NCBI GenBank assembly: GCA_964416175.1
Contig: CAYQDF010000052.1
Location: forward strand, 1 to 20,954
DNA length: 20,954 nt
Origin: CAYQDF01 sp964416175
Lineage (GTDB): Bacteria > Chloroflexota > Anaerolineae > Anaerolineales > UBA4823
Direction: 5' to 3'
Positions 1-7,774 of the stretch are shown piece after piece. The translations under genes were made by a program, and so were the position numbers. The notes under the pieces are model-generated. The model worked only from the letters and a program-made list of their open reading frames with translations. It was not told the origin of the DNA and did not search any database. How positions within the stretch are numbered: position 1 is the stretch's first letter; each line of letters starts with the position of its first letter.

Positions 1-2
1 TG

Positions 3-320
3 GCTGAGCGTGTGAGGCAGCTGGCTGTGGAGACCGGCGCGCTCTTCGGCGAGGAGATGAGTTTTTCCGAGGAGGAGGTGCTGGTCAACCAGGACTACCT
101 CGGAGGCGGGTACGGGGTGATCGGACCGGGGGAGAGTGAGGCGATCCGCATGTTTGCCAGGCTGGAAGGGCTGGTCCTCGACCCGGTGTACACTGGGCGC
201 GCCGGGGCAGGATTAATCGATCTCATCCGGAAGGGATTTTTTACCGGCGGGCAACAGGTGCTGTTCTGGCACACAGGAGGCACCCCGGCGATCTTCGCTG
301 ACCAGTACCGGGTTATCTAA
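3..320 (+). CDS. D-cysteine desulfhydrase / ACC deaminase-type PLP enzyme, C-terminal part (5' end outside window)
   Basis: This is the last 105 codons of a fold-type II pyridoxal-phosphate enzyme; the frame is open to the left edge, so the start and the PLP lysine are not visible. The fragment carries the typical C-terminal block of the D-cysteine desulfhydrase / 1-aminocyclopropane-1-carboxylate deaminase family. This includes a Gly/Tyr-rich stretch (GGGYGVIGPGESEAIR), the segment LDPVYTGRAGAGLIDLIRKG, and HTGGTPAIF near the end, which in this family lies around the cofactor phosphate and substrate pocket. Family members convert D-cysteine to pyruvate, H2S and ammonia, or deaminate ACC; the fragment cannot decide between these. 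The stop TAA lies inside the 3' end of the convergent sortase-like gene (8-base overlap). Family assignment is good, substrate unknown. Confidence 0.82.
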   Translation, partial: AERVRQLAVETGALFGEEMSFSEEEVLVNQDYLGGGYGVIGPGESEAIRMFARLEGLVLDPVYTGRAGAGLIDLIRKGFFTGGQQVLFWHTGGTPAIFADQYRVI

Positions 321-1011
321 ATTCAACGACCGGATCCGCGATGATAAACAGGAGCCCCCATTCCAGGTTCCCTCCTCGTGCCAGGCAAGTCTGGAAGGTG
401 ACGTGGTGAGGTCCTCGATAGACCCGGTTAAATAATTCGACGGTGGAGATATGTTTGCCGCTGCTCAGGTTCACATAATCGCTGTATAGATTAAAGGGAT
501 CCAGTTTTTGATACCGGTGCACTCTGGTGACCAGGTATTGCGCCGAAGTCCCATCGCCGTAGAGAACGATGACTTCCTGGCCTTTTCTGAGCCGGAAGAA
601 ATCTTTTCCCGCCAGGTAGTTGTGCGCCAATAATCCGATCACGTTGTTTTGAGCTGCCCGCTGGTACTCTGTCACTGTCGAAGGATCATTCGAGACGAAG
701 CCCTCCGCACCCTCTGGCTGCTGGACGACCGGCAGGGCGAGGATTCCGGACACGTAGACCCCGCGGATCGCATCCCCGTCTCCATCCATTACCTCCGAGG
801 TGAATTCTTGCAGCGAAGGCAGCGCACGCTTTGTTTTTACCAGCCAGCTGGATTCCGAATGCAGGCGAAATTCTGAAGCCTGCGGTTGAAGTACAGTGCC
901 AGACTCCGGCAGGCTCCAACGAGATTCAGGCGTGACGAGGGTCAGCCCGAGGCAGACCAGGAATAAAAATCTCGAGGCGAATTTAATAAAAGGAGACCAG
1001 CGGCATACCAT
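313..1011 (-). CDS. Sortase-like membrane-anchored protein
   Basis: A 232-residue protein with a short basic N-terminus and one hydrophobic segment (about residues 12-27), which fits a signal anchor that places the rest outside the membrane. Residues 85-232 resemble the sortase beta-barrel. The histidine is H130 in IGLLAHN, and the cysteine is C209 in VTFQTCL, just before the closing strands (WGLLFIIAD). Sortases are cysteine transpeptidases that join or cleave surface proteins. The third catalytic residue, an arginine usually a few residues after the cysteine, is not clearly placed; R212 is the only nearby candidate. No sorting-signal substrate is encoded nearby. The ATG start has no good Shine-Dalgarno sequence but lies about 40 bases after a good promoter. 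The 3' end overlaps the convergent PLP-enzyme gene by 8 bases. Fold call fairly sure, activity uncertain. Confidence 0.72.
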   Translation of the reverse strand: MVCRWSPFIKFASRFLFLVCLGLTLVTPESRWSLPESGTVLQPQASEFRLHSESSWLVKTKRALPSLQEFTSEVMDGDGDAIRGVYVSGILALPVVQQPEGAEGFVSNDPSTVTEYQRAAQNNVIGLLAHNYLAGKDFFRLRKGQEVIVLYGDGTSAQYLVTRVHRYQKLDPFNLYSDYVNLSSGKHISTVELFNRVYRGPHHVTFQTCLARGGNLEWGLLFIIADPVVEFR

Positions 1012-1059
1012 GTATTCGGCGATAAGACAATCTATCCAGTAAAGAATGCGAGGGTGATT

Positions 1060-1087
1060 ATTTTATCCGACTTCCTTGAAGAGTCAA
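1060..1087 (-). promoter_or_regulatory. Sigma-70-type promoter of the sortase-like gene
   Basis: On the - strand TTGACT (1087-1082) is followed after 16 bases by TAAAAT (1065-1060); each hexamer differs from consensus at one base. The start of transcription would fall near 1053, giving a leader of about 42 bases before the ATG at 1011. It lies in the short gap after the adenylate cyclase stop codon, so the sortase-like gene can be transcribed independently of the genes upstream. Confidence 0.6.
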
Positions 1088-1113
1088 CCATCGCAATTGA
1101 AAGGGAACATTCT

Positions 1114-2886
1114 TCACACGGTCCCGGCGGGGTGAGGGCCCAGAACTTCGAAGACCTGGAGAGGTTCCTTTTTTCCTTTGGCCTGGATCATCCCAAACAG
1201 CCTGGCGTCGATCTGATGGCTGACACAGGCGTACGCTTCAGCGCTGATCAGAATCTGCATCTCGCCGGCGTTCTCCTGGAGCCGCTTGGCGGTATTGACG
1301 CTGTCCCCAATGGCGGTGTATTCCAGTCTCTTTTGAGAACCAACCAGACCGAGCACTGCTTCGCCGCAGTGGATGCCTATTCCCGGAGAGAGCCGGAATT
1401 CTGCCGGCAGTCTTTCCTGGATCTCCCTGACAGCGGAGACCATGCGCAGGGCGGCGCGCACGGCGCGCAGGGTATGATCGCTCTGAGGGATGGGGGCATT
1501 GAAGAAAGCCATGACCGCATCCCCAATGAACTTGTCGACGGTGCCCTCCTCGGCCAGGACTGCCTCCGTCGCTGCGCCGAGGTACCGATTGAGGATCATC
1601 ACCAGGACCTCTGGGTCATGCCGTTCGCTGAGGCTCGTGAAGCCGCGGATATCCGCGAAGAGCGTGGTGATCACGGCGCGCGTGCCGCCCAGATGCAGCT
1701 CATCCGGGTTGAGCTGATCGATCACGACCGGAGAAACCATTCGCTCGAACAGGCGCCGCTGGGCCTCGAGGCGCCGGGTTTCGGTGATGTCCTCGATGAC
1801 GATCGCCACACCGCGCGTGATCCGGTCTGCGTCTTTCACCGGCGAGAGATTGAAGCGCAGGGAAAGCGGGATCCGATCCGGAGAGGAGGAGTTGAACTGG
1901 AGACCGATGATCTGCTGGTTATGCCTGCGGACACCGTTGAGGTATTGGGGGATATTGAGCTCGTTGAGCAGCGGGATCGCCGAGACCAGGCTGCCCATCA
2001 TCTCCGAACGGCTGATCCCCAGGATCGCTCCTGCAGCCCGGTTGGTCAGCGTGATCCGGCCTTCCATATCCGTGGTGATCACTCCGCTGGCGATCGAAGA
2101 AAATACGTCCTCCATCAGGTTCTTCAGCTCAGAGACTTCTGTGAGCGAATATTTCACGGATTCGAACAGGCGGGCGTTCTCGATTGCAACCGCTGCCTGG
2201 TTAGCAAAAGCTGTCAGGATATTCTTCTCGCTTTCTGTGAATAATCCCGCCCGGATCCGGTTATCGGCGTAGATCACTCCAATAATTTCCCCCTTGATTT
2301 TTAAGGGGACACAGAGGATGGACCGCAGGTTAAAAGCAATGACGCTCTCCTGGGCTGCAAACCGCGGGTCGGTGAGGGCGTTGGTGGTCAGGATCGGTTC
2401 ACCATCTCTGAGGACGTCTTCGATCACGGTCCGGCTGAAGGCGGCCTCGCTCGAATCCAGGGTTTCCTGTTCCCAATTGCGTGCGATGCGGATCTGGAGC
2501 TCGTCCCGGTCATTCCGGAGCATCAGGAAACCCCGCTCTGCTCCTGTCAGCCGGACGATCGTGTCCATCACGATTCGCAGCACATCATCCAGATCCAGAG
2601 AAGAGTTGACGATCTGTCCCACATTGGTCAGTGCGAATAGGTTTTCCCGCTCTTCTTCGAGGTCGGCCACCTCCTTCGTCAGGCGGGTCAGGGCATTGGT
2701 CAGGAATCCCAGGTCTTCGAGGATCTCATCGAGATTCACTCGATCCTCTTCGCAGAGCGCAGCGTGGATCTTCTCAGACAGATCCCTGAGGTCTTTAATT
2801 TGCCTGTCGAGAGATGGTCCAATGCGGTGAGTTGAACGTAGATTTACCAAGTTGGTTGGTCTCGTCTGAGATCTGTTTTCGGTCAC
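1114..2886 (-). CDS. GAF-PAS class III adenylate cyclase (soluble)
   Basis: A 590-residue cytoplasmic signalling enzyme predicted to make cyclic AMP from ATP. The order is a coiled-coil-like N-terminus (about 25-85), a GAF sensor domain (about 98-240), a PAS domain (about 258-372), and a class III nucleotide cyclase domain (about 402-585). All key cyclase residues are visible: metal-binding D412 (LFADIRGF) and D456 (KFIGDAVMAFF), adenine-selecting K452 and D528 (TAIGDSVN), and transition-state N531 and R535. The Lys/Asp pair points to ATP rather than GTP. There is no membrane segment. The GTG start overlaps the stop of the upstream transglutaminase (GTGA), so translation is probably coupled. 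GAF and PAS ligands cannot be read from the sequence. The nearby 396-residue + strand reading frame (1054-2244) is a shadow of this gene. Confidence 0.93.
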   Translation of the reverse strand: MTENRSQTRPTNLVNLRSTHRIGPSLDRQIKDLRDLSEKIHAALCEEDRVNLDEILEDLGFLTNALTRLTKEVADLEEERENLFALTNVGQIVNSSLDLDDVLRIVMDTIVRLTGAERGFLMLRNDRDELQIRIARNWEQETLDSSEAAFSRTVIEDVLRDGEPILTTNALTDPRFAAQESVIAFNLRSILCVPLKIKGEIIGVIYADNRIRAGLFTESEKNILTAFANQAAVAIENARLFESVKYSLTEVSELKNLMEDVFSSIASGVITTDMEGRITLTNRAAGAILGISRSEMMGSLVSAIPLLNELNIPQYLNGVRRHNQQIIGLQFNSSSPDRIPLSLRFNLSPVKDADRITRGVAIVIEDITETRRLEAQRRLFERMVSPVVIDQLNPDELHLGGTRAVITTLFADIRGFTSLSERHDPEVLVMILNRYLGAATEAVLAEEGTVDKFIGDAVMAFFNAPIPQSDHTLRAVRAALRMVSAVREIQERLPAEFRLSPGIGIHCGEAVLGLVGSQKRLEYTAIGDSVNTAKRLQENAGEMQILISAEAYACVSHQIDARLFGMIQAKGKKEPLQVFEVLGPHPAGTV

Positions 2887-5321
2887 GACTCGGCGCGGGG
2901 TTGACGAAGGGAACGCCTGGACCGGTCTCTCAATTGTTCGACCAGGGGTGTCCTGAGGATCCGCCTGACCAGTTCCAGGTAGGAATCCTTGCGAATCTCT
3001 TTCCCCACCCGGGCTGCGTTGAGCAGCCTCTGTCTTCCATTGCTGTAGGCAATGGCGTGATAGGCGGCGAGGAGGTCGCGAATATAGACCTCGATCCGGG
3101 GCAATAATTTAATCAGGCTGAAAGCGCGCTCGGCAGGAGTGTCTGCCGGCGAGGCGGGATGTCCCAGCCTCTTCAGCGCCCGGTTAATTTCGAGATACGC
3201 GCGAGAAGTCGAGGGCAGACTTGCGTATTTCGCCCAGCGCCGGACAATGTCCGGTGGCTTGAGGCCGATCGCTCGCAGGCTTCTTTCGATCTGGATCGGA
3301 ACGGGGGGTGAGCTGCGGCGGATGCGCACCCGCCGGATTCCGTATCCTGCTGCCACAATCAGGATGACGGCAAGCAGGACCCATACGGCGGTTGGGATCT
3401 CAACACTGCCAGCATCCTGGAGACTGGCAGCCGTGAAGAGCTCCTCCTCGCGGAAGATATTCTGCGCTGCCAGTCCGGCCGGGGTATCATCCGGCTCATT
3501 CGCCTGTGCACCTGCCAGATCGGCTTCGTCTCCGGCTGGCCTGCGCAGGGGGCGTTGGGAGACAGTCGGTTCGAATTCTACCCAACCAATGTTCGGGAAG
3601 TACACTTCGGGCCAGGCGTGCGCGTCGCGGTGGCGCACGGAGAACGTGTAAACCTGAGGAGCTCCGACCCGGAAAGCCCGGTCGAATTCGTCTCCGCTGA
3701 TATTCAACAGCTGGCCTTCGGCATAGCCAACGGCCAGGCGGGCAGGAATGCCCAGAGAGCGGAGCAAGACCACTTCTGCGGTGGCGTAGTAATTGCAGAA
3801 GGCTTTGCGGTGTTCAAAGAGCACCCAGTCGACGGGTTCCTGGTTCCCCGGGACAGGAGGAACAGAATCGCTGAACTCCAGGTGGCGTCGGAGGAATTCT
3901 GTGATGGTCGTTGCGATGTCGTAGGGATTATCCAGGCCGGCAGCCAATCGCTCGGCGAGCTCTTTCGTCCGGGGAGTGATTGTGTCGGGCAGCTGAAGAT
4001 AGCGGTTTTTGATCCAATCCGGGTACTCTACCCCCGCGGCGCGCAGGTCGGCAACGGAGGCGGTCGCAATGGATGCTTCCACCTGGTACATGTCGCCAGC
4101 CTGGATCAAGGGGGTTGCTTTCAGGTGGCTCAAATCAACGGTGCCGTCAGGGTTGACATACAGGAAAGCATCGGCTGGCCGGCTCACCCAGATCGGGTTG
4201 GTGGGCGTCGAGAGATTCTGGATCGCGAAGTTCGTCTTGAATCTGAAGACCCCCGTTTCTCTGTTCTGATATTCCGGATAGGGGAGGTTGAAGTCGTTCG
4301 GCTGGACCGGTCGGACATCTTCCGTTGTACTGGACCATGAGCCGTCGTAATAATCATAGACGCGGGATGACCAGTAAAACCGGACACCCGGTGCAGGGCG
4401 GGGAGGCGCTTCGATCGTCATAATGACGGTGTCGGTCAGCGGGCTACCCCGGCCAAGCGGGAGGGTGTCGCCGTAAAAATCTGTGACCACGCCAACGGAG
4501 GCCTGCAGGGAATAGAAGACATTGCTCAACCGGTTGCGGATGTCTGTCCATGGCTGAATCGCACGCCGCCAGACATGCTCCGCAGGAGAAAAAGAGGAAG
4601 CAAGGGCGGGGACAGTCCAGGCAAATAACAACAGGATCACCGTCGTGATGAATCCCAGGCGGTAAGAATCCAGCCCAATGTAGGGGGGAAGGTAGGTGCC
4701 GTTTTCTCTCCATTGGTGGCGCAGTTTGATAAAGTGCATCCGGGCGATGAGCAGGAGAGACAGGAAGATGTAACTGGCGAGGAACCAGGCGCGGACCGGG
4801 AAAAAGGCATCATAAGAGTGGACGACGACCAGTGCCAGGCCAGTGGGTAAGATCGCCCGCCAGGGGCTGCCGTGGCGAGTCAGGCTGTAGCCGGCAGAGA
4901 CGCTTAATGCCCAGAACAGCGCTGACATAAGCAAGTTAAAGAAGAGGTTATCAGTGACAGGCTTCTGCTGGTATATCTGATTGAACGTGAGGGACAGCCG
5001 AGCCAGCATACTGACCAGCCTTTCGGGCCACAGGATGCCCCGGCCAAGGGTCAGTCCGATCAGCCAGACCACAACGAAAGCGCCGTAGGAGAAGGCAAGA
5101 AAGCTGGCTGCGCCGCGGGTGAACTTGCTCTGCCCCAGCGCTAACCCGGCTATCAATCCCAAAAGGGTTACGGTTTGGACCAGATCGAGGTCGCGTGTCC
5201 AGTTCGTGGCGTTCAAGCGGATGGCTGCGTTAATGACGGCAGCCATCAAGAGCAGCACAGCCGGCCAGTCCCACCAGCGGCGGGGATGAGCGAGGTTATA
5301 AGGGTCCTCAAAGATACGCAC
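2883..5321 (-). CDS. Membrane transglutaminase-like protein (TgpA/DUF3488 N-terminus, DUF4129-like C-terminus)
   Basis: An 812-residue membrane protein. Residues 20-240 contain about six or seven hydrophobic helices, followed by an extracytoplasmic region (about 245-640) with a transglutaminase-like core. The catalytic Cys509 lies in RKAFCNYYAT and His568 in RDAHAWPEVYFP. The third acid position reads Glu584 (VEFEPT), where many relatives have Asp. A last membrane helix (about 643-662) leads to a cytoplasmic tail resembling DUF4129. Relatives often sit beside MoxR and DUF58 genes, which are absent here. The physiological substrate is unknown; protein or peptide cross-linking or cleavage outside the membrane is the general expectation. 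The GTG start is supported by AGGAGAG seven bases upstream. The end overlaps the adenylate cyclase start by 4 bases, making a two-gene unit. Confidence 0.9.
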   Translation of the reverse strand: MRIFEDPYNLAHPRRWWDWPAVLLLMAAVINAAIRLNATNWTRDLDLVQTVTLLGLIAGLALGQSKFTRGAASFLAFSYGAFVVVWLIGLTLGRGILWPERLVSMLARLSLTFNQIYQQKPVTDNLFFNLLMSALFWALSVSAGYSLTRHGSPWRAILPTGLALVVVHSYDAFFPVRAWFLASYIFLSLLLIARMHFIKLRHQWRENGTYLPPYIGLDSYRLGFITTVILLLFAWTVPALASSFSPAEHVWRRAIQPWTDIRNRLSNVFYSLQASVGVVTDFYGDTLPLGRGSPLTDTVIMTIEAPPRPAPGVRFYWSSRVYDYYDGSWSSTTEDVRPVQPNDFNLPYPEYQNRETGVFRFKTNFAIQNLSTPTNPIWVSRPADAFLYVNPDGTVDLSHLKATPLIQAGDMYQVEASIATASVADLRAAGVEYPDWIKNRYLQLPDTITPRTKELAERLAAGLDNPYDIATTITEFLRRHLEFSDSVPPVPGNQEPVDWVLFEHRKAFCNYYATAEVVLLRSLGIPARLAVGYAEGQLLNISGDEFDRAFRVGAPQVYTFSVRHRDAHAWPEVYFPNIGWVEFEPTVSQRPLRRPAGDEADLAGAQANEPDDTPAGLAAQNIFREEELFTAASLQDAGSVEIPTAVWVLLAVILIVAAGYGIRRVRIRRSSPPVPIQIERSLRAIGLKPPDIVRRWAKYASLPSTSRAYLEINRALKRLGHPASPADTPAERAFSLIKLLPRIEVYIRDLLAAYHAIAYSNGRQRLLNAARVGKEIRKDSYLELVRRILRTPLVEQLRDRSRRSLRQPRAES

Positions 5322-5456
5322 CGTTAATCTCTCCTAAGCAGGGACTCTAGGCTCACAAATTCTGGCAGGGAGGTCGGAAGGCAGGCGCCATTGGGTCGTA
5401 CTACCGGTAAGATACCAAGCTCGATTGGATTGCCGGCATGTCGATGAATACCTGTA

Positions 5457-5462
5457 ATTATA
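5457..5462 (-). promoter_or_regulatory. Possible -10 element for the transglutaminase-cyclase unit
   Basis: A perfect TATAAT occurs on the - strand in the gap between the phosphotransferase terminator and the transglutaminase start, about 135 bases before the GTG. No convincing -35 hexamer is found at 16-18 bases upstream (that position falls in the GC-rich terminator stem), so the call rests on the -10 and its position only. Confidence 0.3.
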
Positions 5463-5472
5463 GCAGGAGTTG

Positions 5473-5501
5473 AAAAGTGCCCGCTGACATGGCGGGCACT
5501 T
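5473..5501 (-). terminator. Intrinsic terminator after the phosphotransferase gene
   Basis: A perfect 10-base inverted repeat (5475-5484 with 5492-5501; arms AAGTGCCCGC and GCGGGCACTT) with a 7-base loop. Read on the - strand the stem ends in a TTTTC tract, starting 38 bases after the phosphotransferase stop codon. The + strand side lacks a comparable T run, so it works best for the - strand operon. Confidence 0.75.
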
Positions 5502-5538
5502 CAAGGATATGCTCATCGAATTGTGTGGTGAGACTGGT

Positions 5539-6468
5539 TCAGGTCGGGACCTGGTCAGCGGCCTGATTCAGCCACTGCTCAAACCTGGGATCCTGGAGCG
5601 TTGCCATCGTTCGGCTGAAGAATGTGTCCGCGTAACCCTGGAAATCCTCGTCCAAAGTGGATATCCCCGTCTGCGCCACGCCCCACATGGCCTCGTACAT
5701 TTGCGACATCGGCCAATACAGCCGGACGCGGGCACTCTCTCGAGGAGAGACCTGGCCGGAATAAGCTTCCATCAGGATATTAAATTGCTCGTCAGCGAGC
5801 TGATGGTGGTGGCAAAAATTCGCCAGGTCGTACATTGGATCGCCCATCGCGGCATACTCCCAATCCAGGATATACAGCTCACCATTATCGGCCAGGAAAT
5901 TCAGGTTGAGCAGATCATTGTGGCAGGGCCGGGGACTGAAAGGGTGCATGCGCAAGGCATGTTCGATCCGGGTAAAGTGTTCCATCAGCCAGGGGTAGCT
6001 GTCTGGAAAACGGCAGTTATGCTGGCGGGCGATCTCGGCAAACATCTCGATGCGGCGGAAAACGCTGAATTCGATCCTGAGTTCGGGACCATTTTCGTGG
6101 AAGCGCCGGATCCGGGCGGCAAACCGGCGGAGGTTGTCCGCTCTGCCGATCTCCTGGGGGGTGACATTTTTCCCCCGGATGAATCGTGTCACCAGATATC
6201 CCTCAGGCTCAATGCAGTAGAGCACTTCCGGGGCGATCCCCAGTCTGCCGGCAGCCAGGTTCGCCTGATATTCTACATCCCGCTGGATTCCAAGCTGTTC
6301 GGTGTTGGCGCCTGTGATCCGCAGCACGCAGGATCCCGCATCGTAATCGATGCGGTAGTTGTGATTGGTGATGCCGCCGCCCAGCGGTGTCACAACCAGC
6401 TTTTCAGACCCGGCCAGGAAGGGGACCCGGGCGACAGCCTCGTCAACTGTGAGGGTTCTCTGGATCAT
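5539..6468 (-). CDS. Choline/ethanolamine-kinase-type phosphotransferase (APH fold)
   Basis: A 309-residue soluble kinase of the aminoglycoside-phosphotransferase-like fold, closest in style to LicA-type choline kinases. Visible motifs are the nucleotide loop GGGITNHNYRI (30-40), Brenner's motif with catalytic D185 (CHNDLLNLN), and the metal-binding D202 in YILDWEYAAMGDPMYDLANF. A small alcohol such as choline, ethanolamine, a sugar or thiamine is the expected acceptor; the sequence alone does not say which. The frame stays open further upstream, but the start is set at the ATG overlapping the transaldolase stop (ATGA), the usual sign of translational coupling. It is the last gene of the GntR-transaldolase-kinase group and is followed by a terminator. 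Given that company, a phosphorylated sugar or polyol pathway is as likely as phosphocholine synthesis. Confidence 0.85.
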   Translation of the reverse strand: MIQRTLTVDEAVARVPFLAGSEKLVVTPLGGGITNHNYRIDYDAGSCVLRITGANTEQLGIQRDVEYQANLAAGRLGIAPEVLYCIEPEGYLVTRFIRGKNVTPQEIGRADNLRRFAARIRRFHENGPELRIEFSVFRRIEMFAEIARQHNCRFPDSYPWLMEHFTRIEHALRMHPFSPRPCHNDLLNLNFLADNGELYILDWEYAAMGDPMYDLANFCHHHQLADEQFNILMEAYSGQVSPRESARVRLYWPMSQMYEAMWGVAQTGISTLDEDFQGYADTFFSRTMATLQDPRFEQWLNQAADQVPT

Positions 6469-7682
6469 GCCTCCACTTTTTCTACAGGCCGACCGGCGAC
6501 AACCTGCATGCGCCCACCGACATACTCTTCCAGGCCGATGGAAGCCCTGGAAAATGTCTCGGCGGTCGCTATCGTTGCCGGGTGGTAATTGAACTGGTCG
6601 ATCTCCATGCCGTTCTCGTCCCAGGACTGGAGGACGTAGGGGATCTTGCTCATCTTGTACAGCACCTCGTCCGGCACATCGTCGAACAGTATCTCTTCCT
6701 GGAAGGTGAGGTCCCCACATCGATTGAAGAGCGGTTCCAGGACGTAGGGCGGCATGGTGTAGACGATGTCTCCCGCGATCTTCTCTACGTCCCAGAAGTG
6801 ATACTTGCCGCCGACCATGGGGCCATCCCGCATGGAGCAGGCGAGCATCTTGCTCGGCATTGCGTTTTCATTAAGCAGTTTGTAGGCCTTGCGGAACACG
6901 TAGATTCCAAGCCAGTGCTTGTCGCTCCACGAGAGCGTCAGACCGCGCCGGGCCGCCTGCTCATCCAGCACGGGGTTCTCCGTCAGGCGGCCGATCATCA
7001 TCGTAATTACCGCCCGCCACTTGCTCATATCAACGCCGTTCTTCAAACCGAGGGCATACCCTTCTTTGGCAGCGTTGGCGACTGCCCAGATTTGGGGCAG
7101 GGTAAAGCAGGTGGTGACGTTCGTGGGGATCGCCATGGAAGTGAGGACCTTAACGACTTCCACCCCCTGCGTGCTGGCAGGGACTTTGATCATCAGGTTT
7201 GGAGCGATGGCGCGGATCTCCTGGGCGGCTGTGATCATCTTTTCGGTCTCGGTCAGGAGCCGCGGATCGAGCTGGCCGGAAATGTAGCCGAACCGCCCCT
7301 CCGAGGCTTCCCAGATCGGGAGAATCATCTCCGCGCCGCGGCGAATCACCTCTTTGTATGTCAGCCAGGCGTATTCAGCCTGGGTCAGGTCAGGATTGGA
7401 AAGGATCAGGTCGTCGATCCAGGCATTCCAGGTCTCGGGGTCATTCTTCACCGCGGTCAGGGAAAGCGGAGGGTTGGTGGTGCAGCCGCGAATCAGGCTC
7501 CTGGCGGGATCTTCAACGACGAATATCCGCCTGAGCTGTTCTTCCAGGATGGCTCTCCTGGCTGACGGTGCGGCGCTGACCATCTTGGTCACCCAGGACT
7601 CGAAGACCAGCGGGGAAGAATCCCACCAGATCTCCATGTCTGGGTGGACTTTGGTCAACCGCTCGAGAACACTTTCATTCAT
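6465..7682 (-). CDS. Transaldolase-family protein (long form)
   Basis: A 405-residue enzyme with a transaldolase-type TIM barrel. Such enzymes transfer or release a dihydroxyacetone unit through a Schiff-base lysine. Matches to E. coli TalB are the active-site lysine K166 (LMIKVPAS), CTTNPPLSL (67-75), and NVTTCFTLPQ (188-197, aligned with NLTLLFSFAQ). At the place of TalB Glu96 the sequence reads Gln137 (ISGQLDPRL), as in fructose-6-phosphate aldolases, while the Phe of transaldolases is kept (F193). It is about 90 residues longer than TalB. The ATG start has an AGGAGG seven bases upstream, partly within a small hairpin. It is probably cotranscribed with the GntR regulator, but the assembly gap lies between them. 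Family sure; precise reaction uncertain. Confidence 0.87.
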   Translation of the reverse strand: MNESVLERLTKVHPDMEIWWDSSPLVFESWVTKMVSAAPSARRAILEEQLRRIFVVEDPARSLIRGCTTNPPLSLTAVKNDPETWNAWIDDLILSNPDLTQAEYAWLTYKEVIRRGAEMILPIWEASEGRFGYISGQLDPRLLTETEKMITAAQEIRAIAPNLMIKVPASTQGVEVVKVLTSMAIPTNVTTCFTLPQIWAVANAAKEGYALGLKNGVDMSKWRAVITMMIGRLTENPVLDEQAARRGLTLSWSDKHWLGIYVFRKAYKLLNENAMPSKMLACSMRDGPMVGGKYHFWDVEKIAGDIVYTMPPYVLEPLFNRCGDLTFQEEILFDDVPDEVLYKMSKIPYVLQSWDENGMEIDQFNYHPATIATAETFSRASIGLEEYVGGRMQVVAGRPVEKVEA

Positions 7683-7684
7683 TG

Positions 7685-7698
7685 CACAGCCTCCTGTG
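7685..7698 (-). promoter_or_regulatory. Ribosome-binding site in a small hairpin before the transaldolase gene
   Basis: On the - strand CACAG-GAGG-CTGTG forms a perfect 5-base stem with the GAGG of the Shine-Dalgarno sequence as its loop, directly before the ATG at 7682. It fixes the start codon. Whether the stem limits initiation is unknown. Confidence 0.5.
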
Positions 7699-7717
7699 AA
7701 ATGTGGATTGGTGGCGA

Positions 7718-7727
7718 NNNNNNNNNN
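7718..7727. other. Assembly gap (10 N)
   Basis: Ten consecutive N lie between the GntR regulator stop and the transaldolase start. A fixed short N run usually stands for a scaffold join of unknown true length, so the spacing of the two genes, and whether another gene lies between them, cannot be told from this sequence. Confidence 0.97.
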
Positions 7728-7774
7728 AAGGATGTATACAGGCGAGCAAGATGGGAGCCCACACACGGCTGAGA

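Noticed and set aside
1054..2244. Long + strand reading frame (396 codons) opposite the adenylate cyclase gene
   Set aside because: It lies wholly opposite a gene with clear domains and catalytic motifs, has no recognisable family, and is explained by the GC-rich codon pattern of the true gene.
6469..6720. Upstream extension of the phosphotransferase frame into the transaldolase gene
   Set aside because: The extra 84 codons overlap the transaldolase coding region, and the ATG in the ATGA overlap gives a normal family N-terminus.
6582..7565. Long + strand frame opposite the transaldolase gene
   Set aside because: Shadow of a well-supported gene; composition and lack of motifs give no support for a protein.
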